From Bacteroidales bacterium UBA5382 (GTDB taxonomy: Bacteria; Bacteroidota; Bacteroidia; Bacteroidales; Dysgonomonadaceae), in contig DHOU01000031.1 in NCBI GenBank assembly GCA_002409745.1, positions 1-41,998 of the forward strand: a DNA stretch of 41,998 nucleotides. The letters run 5' to 3'. Position 1 is the stretch's first letter, and each line of letters starts with the position of its first letter. Under the pieces are notes generated by a model, which had not been told where the DNA came from, did no database searches, and was given only the letters and a program-made list of their open reading frames with translations. Position numbers and translations under genes: made by a program. Shown one piece after another: positions 25,369-32,864 of the stretch.

Positions 25369-27069
25369 ATGAGAACTCTGTTTTTATTCATAGCGGCGGG
25401 CCTTTGTGTGTGGATGCCTGTTTTGGCCGATGAAAATGAACTGCCCGACAGTATCATCACCATAGAGCATACCTACCAATATTGCGTCTCCGATCCCGAA
25501 AAGGCGCAGGCTATCATGGATGAATTGATGGTGCGCCGGCAAGACAAGGACTGGGAGCTGGACTGGTGCCAGGCTGATTTGTATTATAATACGGGAAAGT
25601 ACCGCTTGGCTTTGTTCTTTTTCGAGAAAACGGCGGCCTATAAAGCGGTGAATACGGTACCTTCATTATATATGGGCTTGTTGAGCACGATGATGGAGTG
25701 TTATCGGATGAACAACGATCTGGAGAAAGCCATGCAGACGGCTCTTTCGTTGATGGATATTGCCAAAGCTTTGGATGATGACGCCGAAACCGGACGGGCG
25801 TATATGTTTATGGGCATCATTACGCTTCGACAGAAAAACGCTCTACTGGCTAAGCACTATTTTGCGCAAGCCGAAACGCATCTCAAAGCCTCTGAAAACA
25901 GCGAATATCTTTATCACTTTTACTTGACCGTTGCTAACTTGATGGATGAGAAAGGGGACTATATTCTTGCCGCTGACTACCTTAAAAAAGCGCGTGAAGG
26001 TTTGGAAGCGATGGAGAAAAACGATGCCGGCCTCTCGCTGCCGGAGGGGCAGATAGCGTATGAATATGGGCGCCTGCATGCCTTGGCGAGTGATATTTTC
26101 GCTAAATCGGGACGTAAACAAGAGGCCGCCGGGGCGTATGAGGCTTTTCTGGCTTCGCCCTATTCCGCCGATGACAGAACCCGCATTCATATTGTTCCTT
26201 ATTTATTGAAATCGGAAAAATACGACGAAGCGCTGGCCATTTCTCTTCGTCGAGTCGATCAGTTGAGGGCCGATACGGATACCATCGGTGAAGATATGGC
26301 TGCTGCATTGCGTTATTTGATAGAGGCGTATCAAAAGACGGGCCAATTTTCCGACGCTTTATATTATGCGCAGTTGGGCTTGTCGCTCCATAAAGCCATT
26401 CGCCAAAAAGACCGTGAAAATACGGCGCTTGAGTTGGCCACATTGTATCAGGTGCAGGAGAAGGAAGAGTTGCTCCTTATGCGCGAAGCAACAATAAAAC
26501 GCAGAAGCTTTTTACTGCTGCTTTCTTCTCTGATTGCGCTGCTGGCTATTGCGGCTGTCGCGCTGGTCGTGCGCAGCATTAAGCGCACCGAAGAGAAAAA
26601 CCGGGTCATGGTGAGCCGGATAAAAGAATTACAAAGCTGCAAGCAGAAACTCGACGCCCTGGAGAAGCAAATGCCGGCCCTTGCCGCGTTTTATCCTTCG
26701 GATGTATCTTCCGGAGCCGATGCGTCAAAAAACGGATTTGCCGAATTGTTTGCTTTGGCCGATCAAAAAATAAAAGAACAAAAACTCTATCTCAAGTCGG
26801 ATTTGACGCGCGATGAACTGGCGCTTTCTTTAGGGATAAAGAAAAGCGATTTTAGCCGTGCCGTGAACGACTGCGCCGGATTCAGTTTTACCGATTATAT
26901 CAACAACCTGCGTCTGGAAGAAGCCTTACGATTACTGGAAAAATCCGATAACTTGTGCATTGAGGCTATTGCCGAGGATTCGGGTTTTGGTTCGGCACGC
27001 AGCTTTTACCGGCAGTTCAAGAGTAAATACAGTATGTCGCCGGCCGAATATCGTAAATGGGTCAAGTGA
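25369..27069 (+). CDS. TPR-transmembrane-AraC family transcriptional regulator
   Basis: A 566-residue protein. A signal/anchor segment opens it (MRTLFLFIAAGLCVWMPVLA), followed by a tetratricopeptide-type helical region (about 40-365, with repeats such as YNTGKYRLALFFFEKTAAY and ALYYAQLGLSLHKAI). A transmembrane helix covers about 380-401 and a short coiled coil follows. The AraC DNA-binding domain fills about 473-566, with both helix-turn-helix units (TRDELALSLGIKKSDFSRAV and IEAIAEDSGFGSARSFYRQF). The TPR part would lie in the periplasm and the DNA-binding part in the cytoplasm, so it may sense an envelope or pilus-assembly signal directly. It is divergent from the pilus operon and probably controls it. 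Confidence 0.9.
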   Translation: MRTLFLFIAAGLCVWMPVLADENELPDSIITIEHTYQYCVSDPEKAQAIMDELMVRRQDKDWELDWCQADLYYNTGKYRLALFFFEKTAAYKAVNTVPSLYMGLLSTMMECYRMNNDLEKAMQTALSLMDIAKALDDDAETGRAYMFMGIITLRQKNALLAKHYFAQAETHLKASENSEYLYHFYLTVANLMDEKGDYILAADYLKKAREGLEAMEKNDAGLSLPEGQIAYEYGRLHALASDIFAKSGRKQEAAGAYEAFLASPYSADDRTRIHIVPYLLKSEKYDEALAISLRRVDQLRADTDTIGEDMAAALRYLIEAYQKTGQFSDALYYAQLGLSLHKAIRQKDRENTALELATLYQVQEKEELLLMREATIKRRSFLLLLSSLIALLAIAAVALVVRSIKRTEEKNRVMVSRIKELQSCKQKLDALEKQMPALAAFYPSDVSSGADASKNGFAELFALADQKIKEQKLYLKSDLTRDELALSLGIKKSDFSRAVNDCAGFSFTDYINNLRLEEALRLLEKSDNLCIEAIAEDSGFGSARSFYRQFKSKYSMSPAEYRKWVK

Positions 27070-27118
27070 CTTTGGCGTTGTTTTTCTTGGAGAAAAGAGG
27101 AAGTCTGTATTTATTTTA

Positions 27119-27144
27119 TACCTTTGCCGGTATCTTTATCTTTG
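27119..27144 (+). promoter_or_regulatory. Two candidate -7 boxes before the lipoprotein-CDCL cassette
   Basis: TACCTTTG (27119-27126) and TATCTTTG (27137-27144) both fit TAnnTTTG and lie 50 and 32 bases before the lipoprotein ATG. They suggest that the cassette has its own promoter and is not simply read through from the regulator gene. Confidence 0.5.
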
Positions 27145-27175
27145 TTGCGAAGATGAATAATAATATAATAATACA

Positions 27176-27805
27176 ATGACTCTTTTTCAGAAATTATTCC
27201 GAGCACACTCATATTCTGGTATATCCGAAATATTATTTGCTGTGTTTGTAACGGCGGTGTTCGTATCGTTCTCTTCTTGTCGGAAGGAATCGCTTCCTTC
27301 TCCCCCTGAGCCGGAAGTCAAATCTCCGGAACTTTTCACGTATGTGTACCTCGATTCTCAGGTTCTCGATTTCCGTCATATTCAGGGCCAAAAGACCGAG
27401 AAGTTCTCCAAAGAAAATATTACGGATCTCTTTGGACGTCGTGTCGAATGGGCGACTCCCCAAAAGATTCAGTTGACGAAAGATTCAATTGTTATCCAAA
27501 AGAAAAACGATATCGAAGAAAAATTCAAATATAAATGGGACGGAAATGACTTATTGCTTCTTCGTTCCGATCCTGAACAATGGCTGTATGCCGGTGAAAA
27601 GTTCGATGAGGAACGGTTCTTCATCAATACCGCTTTTTTCATCGAAAGGAGCGCCGACAGTCAACGATTTCTTTCCAATATAGGGCAGGACTATTCGCTT
27701 GTTTCTTACGAAGGCCTCCCCTTCACTTCTGATGATAAGGCGGCATCTTCCTATGTGTGGTTGCAAATACATTTCATCTTTAAGAAAACAACCGATAATC
27801 AATAA
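27176..27805 (+). CDS. Lipoprotein of unknown family, possible immunity partner of the CDC-like protein
   Basis: A 209-residue protein with a long N-terminal signal ending in a lipobox SFSSC (Cys35) followed by RKESLPSPPEPEVK, a proline-rich tether. The mature part is beta-rich (TYVYLDSQVLDFRHI, KIQLTKDSIVIQKKND). I do not recognise a family. It ends 18 bases before the CDC-like gene, so the two are one transcript. Producers of Bacteroidota CDC-like toxins are reported to be shielded by a surface lipoprotein encoded with the toxin; this protein fits that role by location and type only. Confidence 0.7.
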   Translation: MTLFQKLFRAHSYSGISEILFAVFVTAVFVSFSSCRKESLPSPPEPEVKSPELFTYVYLDSQVLDFRHIQGQKTEKFSKENITDLFGRRVEWATPQKIQLTKDSIVIQKKNDIEEKFKYKWDGNDLLLLRSDPEQWLYAGEKFDEERFFINTAFFIERSADSQRFLSNIGQDYSLVSYEGLPFTSDDKAASSYVWLQIHFIFKKTTDNQ

Positions 27806-27823
27806 CCGAACGTTTTAAGCAAA

Positions 27824-28705
27824 ATGAAAATAAAGTACATTCTTTTTTTGTCGATACTGATGGTCAGGGTGCCGGGTGTCGTCAAAGCTCAATATCATAC
27901 ATCGATCGGATTCGGCGTGAAAAATCCGGGCCAACTGTTTATCGGCGCGATTCTTGAGCCCGCAAGTATCAACGAGAACAGCTATCGTATGGTCGATGTG
28001 TCGCTGAATGACATAAAAGTAGCCGTCACGAATATTCCCTCTCTTACCTTCGATTTCCGTCCTTCCTATAAGGCCATGGCGGATTCATTATCAAATAGAT
28101 TAAAAGATACGAAAGGGTTTTCGCAAAGTGAAAGTTTCTCCTATAATTCGATCGAATTGTCTTCTTACCGGCAAGTGTCTCTTGCTTTCGGGCAAGACGT
28201 AGACCCCGCGGTCTATTTCCATCTTCCGACGGAGTGGAAAACCAAAAAAACGCTTCTGATGGTCGATATCACGCAAGTGTTCTTTTCTGTCATAATGGAT
28301 TATCCCCGCCCGTCGCTGACTAACGATGAAGCCACCCTCGCCCGTGCCGGGGAATTGGTCTATGTCAATTCGCTGCAATACGGACGGAAAGCAACGGTGC
28401 TGGTCGAATCCGATTTGCCGTATGATGTTGTCCGTCGGGCTGTTTCAGAGGCGCTGGCTCTCGAGAAAGGGAACGCGGCCTTGAGCGAAAAAACGCAGTC
28501 GGTATTAGCGAATTGCGTTATCCGAACCCTGTTAATGGGACAAAAAGAATTACCGCCGGCCGATTCCGATAATCCTTTGGAATTCGTCATGGATTATTTC
28601 AGGAAAGAGGTTACCGGAGAGGATTTCGGCGAACCTATTCAATTTACGGCAAACCATTTGGATACGAATGGCGTTTTTCAGAATGTCTATTCAAAAAGAG
28701 ATTAG
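27824..28705 (+). CDS. Secreted cholesterol-dependent-cytolysin-like (CDCL) pore-forming family protein
   Basis: A 293-residue protein with a cleavable signal (ending VVKAQ, cut near residue 22). The rest parallels the core of thiol-activated cytolysins: NPGQLFIGAIL (cf. the YPGALL strand), VAVTNIPSLTF, a SQSESFSYNSIELSSYRQVSLAFG block, QVFFSVIMDYPRPS (cf. QIFYTVS.D.P in domain 3), then VYVNSLQYGRKATVLVES (179-196), which matches the cytolysin signature VYVSSVAYGR..YVKLE, followed by an Ala-rich helix. It ends at EPIQFTANHLDTNGVFQNVYSKRD-like strands, equal to the PISYT.TFLKDN...YIET end of the core. Domain 4 with the Trp-rich undecapeptide, which binds cholesterol, is absent. The family link rests on motif order, not on a search. 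Confidence 0.75.
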   Translation: MKIKYILFLSILMVRVPGVVKAQYHTSIGFGVKNPGQLFIGAILEPASINENSYRMVDVSLNDIKVAVTNIPSLTFDFRPSYKAMADSLSNRLKDTKGFSQSESFSYNSIELSSYRQVSLAFGQDVDPAVYFHLPTEWKTKKTLLMVDITQVFFSVIMDYPRPSLTNDEATLARAGELVYVNSLQYGRKATVLVESDLPYDVVRRAVSEALALEKGNAALSEKTQSVLANCVIRTLLMGQKELPPADSDNPLEFVMDYFRKEVTGEDFGEPIQFTANHLDTNGVFQNVYSKRD

Positions 28706-28783
28706 CCGATACTCCGTTTGACGGAAAGATAAACTTTTGTCGAAGGGAAACGTTTACTATACATTCATTTAAACAAAATATTT

Positions 28784-28791
28784 TATCTTTG
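28784..28791 (+). promoter_or_regulatory. Promoter -7 box for lemA
   Basis: TATCTTTG, an exact TAnnTTTG match, 33 bases before the lemA ATG. It separates the lemA-TPM-miaA transcript from the CDC-like cassette. Confidence 0.55.
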
Positions 28792-28823
28792 TACGGACAT
28801 ATTAATCAAACACAAACAGAACA

Positions 28824-29402
28824 ATGAAAAATTTTAAGTACATTCTTTTGATACTGATTGCAGGTGCTTCTCTTTCGAGTTGCGGATATAACGCCATGGT
28901 CGAGAAGCAGGAATCGGTTACGGCACAGTGGGGAAACGTGCAAAATGCCTATCAACGGCGTGCGGACTTAATCCCCAACCTGGTAGCGACCGTGAAAGGC
29001 TATGCCGAACATGAGCAGGAAACATTTACGCAAGTCACCGAAGCCCGTTCGAAAGCAACCCAGATTACGGTCGACCCCGAGAATCTGACCGAAGAATCGC
29101 TTCAGCAATATCAACAGGCGCAGGGTGAATTGAGTTCCGCCATCGGACGCTTGCTGTTGATTCAGGAAAATTATCCGGAGTTAAAGGCGAATCAGAATTT
29201 CTTGGGATTGCAGGATGAACTGGCCGGCACCGAAAACCGGATATCGGTAGAACGGAATAAATTCAATCAGTCCGCGCAGGATTATAATCGCTATATCCGT
29301 CAGTTCCCGAGGGTGATTTATGCCGGATGGTTCGGCTTTAAACCCAAAGGATATTTTCAGGCGAGCGATGCTGCACAAACGGCCCCGCAAGTACAGTTCT
29401 GA
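28824..29402 (+). CDS. lemA: LemA family protein
   Basis: A 192-residue protein with a lipoprotein-type signal (lipobox LSSC, Cys20) and the LemA helical core: YNAMVEKQESVTAQWGNVQNAYQRR, DLIPNLVATVKGYAEHE and LSSAIGRLLLIQENYPELKANQNF. LemA proteins are membrane-attached helical bundles often found next to TPM-domain genes, as here. The biochemical role is not well defined; links to envelope stress and membrane turnover are suggested for some species. C-terminal residues after IRQFPRVIYAGWFGFKPKGYF are the usual ending. Confidence 0.93.
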   Translation: MKNFKYILLILIAGASLSSCGYNAMVEKQESVTAQWGNVQNAYQRRADLIPNLVATVKGYAEHEQETFTQVTEARSKATQITVDPENLTEESLQQYQQAQGELSSAIGRLLLIQENYPELKANQNFLGLQDELAGTENRISVERNKFNQSAQDYNRYIRQFPRVIYAGWFGFKPKGYFQASDAAQTAPQVQF

Positions 29403-29444
29403 CAATTTATATTGGCAGAAAAACTTCTCAATCCATAAAGAAAA

Positions 29445-29867
29445 ATGTTGAAAAAACAAGCGTTGGAGCAGATTTCTGCTGCCATCAGGGCGGCCGAAAA
29501 GCAAACTTCAGGAGAGATAAGGGTGTGTATTGCCGCCTCGTGCAAAGGTGAGCCGCTGGACGCCGCTGCGGCTAAGTTTCGCAGTTTGAAGATGCACGTC
29601 ACGCAATGGCACAATTCGGTGTTGATTTATGTTTCTCCCACCGACCATAAAGCGGCTATTGTCGGCGACAGCGGCATTAACTGCATCGCCACGGAAGGCT
29701 TTTGGGAAGAGACGTTGCAGGAGATGCTTTTGTTTTTTCGGCAAGATAAGATTGTGGAGGGCATTTGCCGGGCGGTGGAAAAAACCGGAGAATTGATACG
29801 GGTGGCTTTTCCGGTCGAAAAAGACGATATAAACGAATTGAGCGATGAGGTTATTATTGAAGAGTAA
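29445..29867 (+). CDS. Small TPM-domain protein, cytoplasmic type
   Basis: A 140-residue protein without a signal peptide, covering a TPM (TLP18.3/Psb32/MOLO-1) domain: AIRAAEKQTSGEIRVCIAAS near the N-terminus, VLIYVSPTDHKAAIVGDSGI in the middle, and an acidic C-terminus. Such proteins accompany LemA and a larger TPM protein in Bacteroidota. The 3' end overlaps the next gene by 23 bases, which suggests translational coupling. Confidence 0.85.
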   Translation: MLKKQALEQISAAIRAAEKQTSGEIRVCIAASCKGEPLDAAAAKFRSLKMHVTQWHNSVLIYVSPTDHKAAIVGDSGINCIATEGFWEETLQEMLLFFRQDKIVEGICRAVEKTGELIRVAFPVEKDDINELSDEVIIEE

Positions 29868-30651
29868 GTTTTTTCTGACGGTAGGATTCTTCCTCTGGTG
29901 TGCGTCGTTTGTATCGGGACAGGATATTCCCGAACCGATGTCGCCGCCACGGTTGGTAAACGATTTCGCCGGTATCTTTTCTTCCGTAGAACAGCAGGCG
30001 CTCGAACAAAAACTATTGGCTTATAACGATTCGACTTCCACGCAAATTTATGTCGTTACCGTCGGCGATCTGAAAGGATATGCCATATCGGATTTTGCTT
30101 TTCGCCTGGGGGAAGAGTGGGGCATAGGCCAGGCCGATAAAGATAACGGTGCGGTTATCCTCATCAAACCCAAAAACGGCGATAGTCGCGGGCAGGCCTT
30201 TATTGCCACCGGATACGGACTGGAAGCTCTCATCAATGATGCTTTTGCCGGCCGTATCGTGCGTAATGAAATGATCCCTTATTTTCAGGAGAATGATTAT
30301 TTCGGCGGTGTGAATGCGGCAATCGATGTGATGATTGCACGCCTTTCCGGAGAATATGATGCCGATGAAGAGGATTCGGAAGGCAAGATTCCGCTCGTAG
30401 CAATTATCATTATTGTTTTCTTTTTAATCCTTTTCCTGCGGATATTTTTCGGCGGCGGTGGCGACCAGCATATCGACGGCGACGGACATCATCGCGGCGG
30501 TGGCGGTCCGATATTCATACCGCCTGTCTTCGGTCGTGGTAGTGGCGGCGGATTTGGCGGCGGCGGATTTGGCGGCGGTTTTGGGGGTGGTGGCTTCGGC
30601 GGCGGAGGCGGCGGAAGTTTCGGTGGCGGCGGCGCCGGGGGAAGCTGGTAA
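29845..30651 (+). CDS. Exported TPM-domain protein with glycine-rich C-terminus
   Basis: A 268-residue protein with a signal peptide (about 1-25), a TPM domain (about 30-165: VNDFAGIFSSVEQQALEQKLLAY, IYVVTVGDLKGYAISDFAFRLGEEWGIGQ and a FIATGYGLEALINDAFAGRI segment), a transmembrane helix (about 181-202), and a C-terminal tail made almost only of Gly with Phe and Ser (about 208-268). That tail is characteristic of YgcG-type proteins. The domain faces the periplasm. The start overlaps the preceding gene. Role: envelope-associated, otherwise undefined. Confidence 0.9.
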   Translation: MRLLLKSKFFLTVGFFLWCASFVSGQDIPEPMSPPRLVNDFAGIFSSVEQQALEQKLLAYNDSTSTQIYVVTVGDLKGYAISDFAFRLGEEWGIGQADKDNGAVILIKPKNGDSRGQAFIATGYGLEALINDAFAGRIVRNEMIPYFQENDYFGGVNAAIDVMIARLSGEYDADEEDSEGKIPLVAIIIIVFFLILFLRIFFGGGGDQHIDGDGHHRGGGGPIFIPPVFGRGSGGGFGGGGFGGGFGGGGFGGGGGGSFGGGGAGGSW

Positions 30652-30668
30652 AAAATGGAGAATGGACA

Positions 30669-31586
30669 ATGCTTATAACAGTTCTTGGGCCAACGGCCAG
30701 CGGAAAGACGTCCTTTGCAACGCAATTGGCATATCGTGTCGGAGGCGAGATAATCAGCGGTGATTCACGGCAAGTGTATCGAGGCATGGATATCGGCACC
30801 GGCAAAGACTTGTCGGATTACACGATTGAGAGTGTTGAAATTCCCTATCATCTTATCGACATTCGCGATGCGGGAGATAAATATACGCTTTATCACTATC
30901 AGCATGATTTCCACCGGGTGTATGCCGATATCGTCGCACGCGGCAAAACACCTGTTTTGTGCGGAGGAACGGGCCTGTATATCGAATCGGTTCTGAAAGG
31001 ATATCATCTTCCCGATGTGCCTGTCAATACGGCATTGAGGCATTCGCTCGAGGGGAAGTCGTTGCCCGAATTAGCCGGTATTTTGCGAGGATATAAAACG
31101 CTGCATAATACGACGGATATCGACACGGAAAAGCGGGCGATCCGGGCTATCGAGATTGCCGATTTCCAGGCAAGGCAAGTTGTAGGCGTGTGCGATTTTC
31201 CGGCATTGGAAAGTATTATTTTCGGTATTCATATCGATCGCGAGGAAAGACGGGCGCGCATTACTTCACGCCTTCGCTCGCGGCTGGAAGAGGGGATGGT
31301 TCAGGAAGTGGAGCGATTGCTCGCCGGCGGCCTGACAGCCGAAGACCTCCTTTATTATGGCTTGGAATATAAATATCTTACGCTTTATGTCATCGGGCGG
31401 TTGTCTTATGGCGAAATGTTTTCGCAACTCGAGACAGCCATTCATCAGTTTGCCAAGCGGCAAATGACCTGGTTTAGAGGAATGGAACGCCGTGGATTTA
31501 CCATCCATTGGATCGAAGCGTCTCTTCCGATGTCTCAAAAGTTGGAGAAAGCGTTTTCTTATCTCGATGGACTGAAAGATAGTTAA
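30669..31586 (+). CDS. miaA: tRNA dimethylallyltransferase
   Basis: A 305-residue enzyme that adds a dimethylallyl group to A37 of tRNAs reading UNN codons. The P-loop GPTASGKT is at residues 7-14; SGDSRQVYRGMDIGTGK, PVLCGGTGLYI and the later KRAIRAIEI and RQMTWFRG segments are MiaA landmarks. Length is normal. It follows the TPM gene by 17 bases, probably in the same transcript. Bacteroidales often carry two miaA copies; this could be the shorter paralogue, which cannot be told from one window. Confidence 0.93.
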   Translation: MLITVLGPTASGKTSFATQLAYRVGGEIISGDSRQVYRGMDIGTGKDLSDYTIESVEIPYHLIDIRDAGDKYTLYHYQHDFHRVYADIVARGKTPVLCGGTGLYIESVLKGYHLPDVPVNTALRHSLEGKSLPELAGILRGYKTLHNTTDIDTEKRAIRAIEIADFQARQVVGVCDFPALESIIFGIHIDREERRARITSRLRSRLEEGMVQEVERLLAGGLTAEDLLYYGLEYKYLTLYVIGRLSYGEMFSQLETAIHQFAKRQMTWFRGMERRGFTIHWIEASLPMSQKLEKAFSYLDGLKDS

Positions 31587-31591
31587 GCGAT

Positions 31592-31625
31592 TTTGAGGTG
31601 CTGAAAGAGAAAAATCGTATTTTTG
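31592..31625 (+). promoter_or_regulatory. Promoter for lysA
   Basis: TTTG at 31592-31595 and TATTTTTG at 31618-31625 (22 bases between) fit the Bacteroidales -33/-7 layout. The lysA ATG is at 31700, leaving a leader of about 65 bases. Confidence 0.6.
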
Positions 31626-31699
31626 CATCTCGAAACGGATAAAGCCGGTCGCTTCTCTTCGTTTCGGTTCACTCAGACGATTCATTATTTATAGATAAA

Positions 31700-32857
31700 A
31701 TGATTAAAGGTCAATTCCCTGTAGAAAAGTTCCAATCGATAGAAACTCCTTTTTATTATTACGATATCGAGTTATTGCACAAGACGCTCGACACCGTTAA
31801 AACGGCGGTAAAGGATAAAAACTTCCACGTTCATTATGCCGTTAAGGCGAATGCCAATCCCCGGATATTAAAAGCAATAGCCGCTTACGGATTCGGGGCG
31901 GATTGTGTCAGCGGGAATGAAGTCCTCCGCGCCTTGGAGTGTGGCTTTGATGCCTCGAAGATTGTGTTTGCCGGTGTCGGTAAGACGGATAAGGAAATCC
32001 GTATCGGCCTCGATAACGATATTTTTTGCTTTAATGTAGAATCGTTGCCTGAGTTGGAAGTCATTGAAACGCTTGCTTCCGAAAAAGGGAAGACGGCGCG
32101 TATTGCTTTACGGATCAATCCGAATGTGGATGCCCATACCCATAGTTACATTACTACGGGATTGCAAGAGAACAAGTTCGGCTTGAATGAACGCGATCTG
32201 CCGAAAGCCTTGGAAATGATCGGGGCGTATTCGCATATCGAGTTAATCGGCATTCATTTTCATATCGGCTCTCAGATTACCGACTTGTCCTCGTTTGAGG
32301 ACCTCTGTGTAAAAGCTATTGAGTTTCGGCAGCGGTTAAAGAGTTGGGGAGCGGTTCTGCCGCTGATAAATGTCGGTGGAGGGTTAGGAATTAATTATCA
32401 ACATCCCAATCATTATCCTATCGCCGATTTTGAATCTTACTTTCGGTTATTCGAGAAGTATCTCACAATGGATGACGGGCAAGCGTTGCATTTCGAATTG
32501 GGACGTTCGATGGTGGCTCCTTGCGGTTCCCTCATCACCCGTGCTACCTATATAAAAGAGGGAATCAATAAAAAATTTCTGATTGTCGATGCGGGAATGA
32601 CCGATTTAATTCGTCCTGCTTTATATAAAGCTTTTCATCACATTGAGAATATCGGTTCCGATCAAGAATATACCACCTACGATGTGGTCGGCCCGATTTG
32701 TGAGTCGAGCGATGTGTTTGCGCAGGATATTTCTTTAAACGAAGCGAAAAGGGGTGATTTAATCGCTATTCGGTCGGCCGGGGCGTATGGAGAGGTGATG
32801 GCTTCTCACTATAATTGCCGGGAGCTTCCGAAATCGTACTTCTCCGATTCTCTATAA
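31700..32857 (+). CDS. lysA: Diaminopimelate decarboxylase
   Basis: A 385-residue PLP enzyme of fold type III that turns meso-diaminopimelate into lysine. Lys49 in HYAVKANANP binds PLP; HFHIGSQ, the glycine-rich LINVGGGLGINY, FELGRSMVA and the catalytic GPICESSD cysteine motif are all present in order. Length is typical of Bacteroidota LysA. The glycosyltransferase gene starts 7 bases after the stop, suggesting co-transcription, though the functional link is not obvious. Confidence 0.95.
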   Translation: MIKGQFPVEKFQSIETPFYYYDIELLHKTLDTVKTAVKDKNFHVHYAVKANANPRILKAIAAYGFGADCVSGNEVLRALECGFDASKIVFAGVGKTDKEIRIGLDNDIFCFNVESLPELEVIETLASEKGKTARIALRINPNVDAHTHSYITTGLQENKFGLNERDLPKALEMIGAYSHIELIGIHFHIGSQITDLSSFEDLCVKAIEFRQRLKSWGAVLPLINVGGGLGINYQHPNHYPIADFESYFRLFEKYLTMDDGQALHFELGRSMVAPCGSLITRATYIKEGINKKFLIVDAGMTDLIRPALYKAFHHIENIGSDQEYTTYDVVGPICESSDVFAQDISLNEAKRGDLIAIRSAGAYGEVMASHYNCRELPKSYFSDSL

Positions 32858-32864
32858 ATATAAA

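Noticed and set aside
30424..30763. Ala/Pro/Gly-rich frames on both strands over the TPM protein tail
   Set aside because: They arise from the GGCGGC-rich sequence that codes for the glycine tail of the TPM protein.
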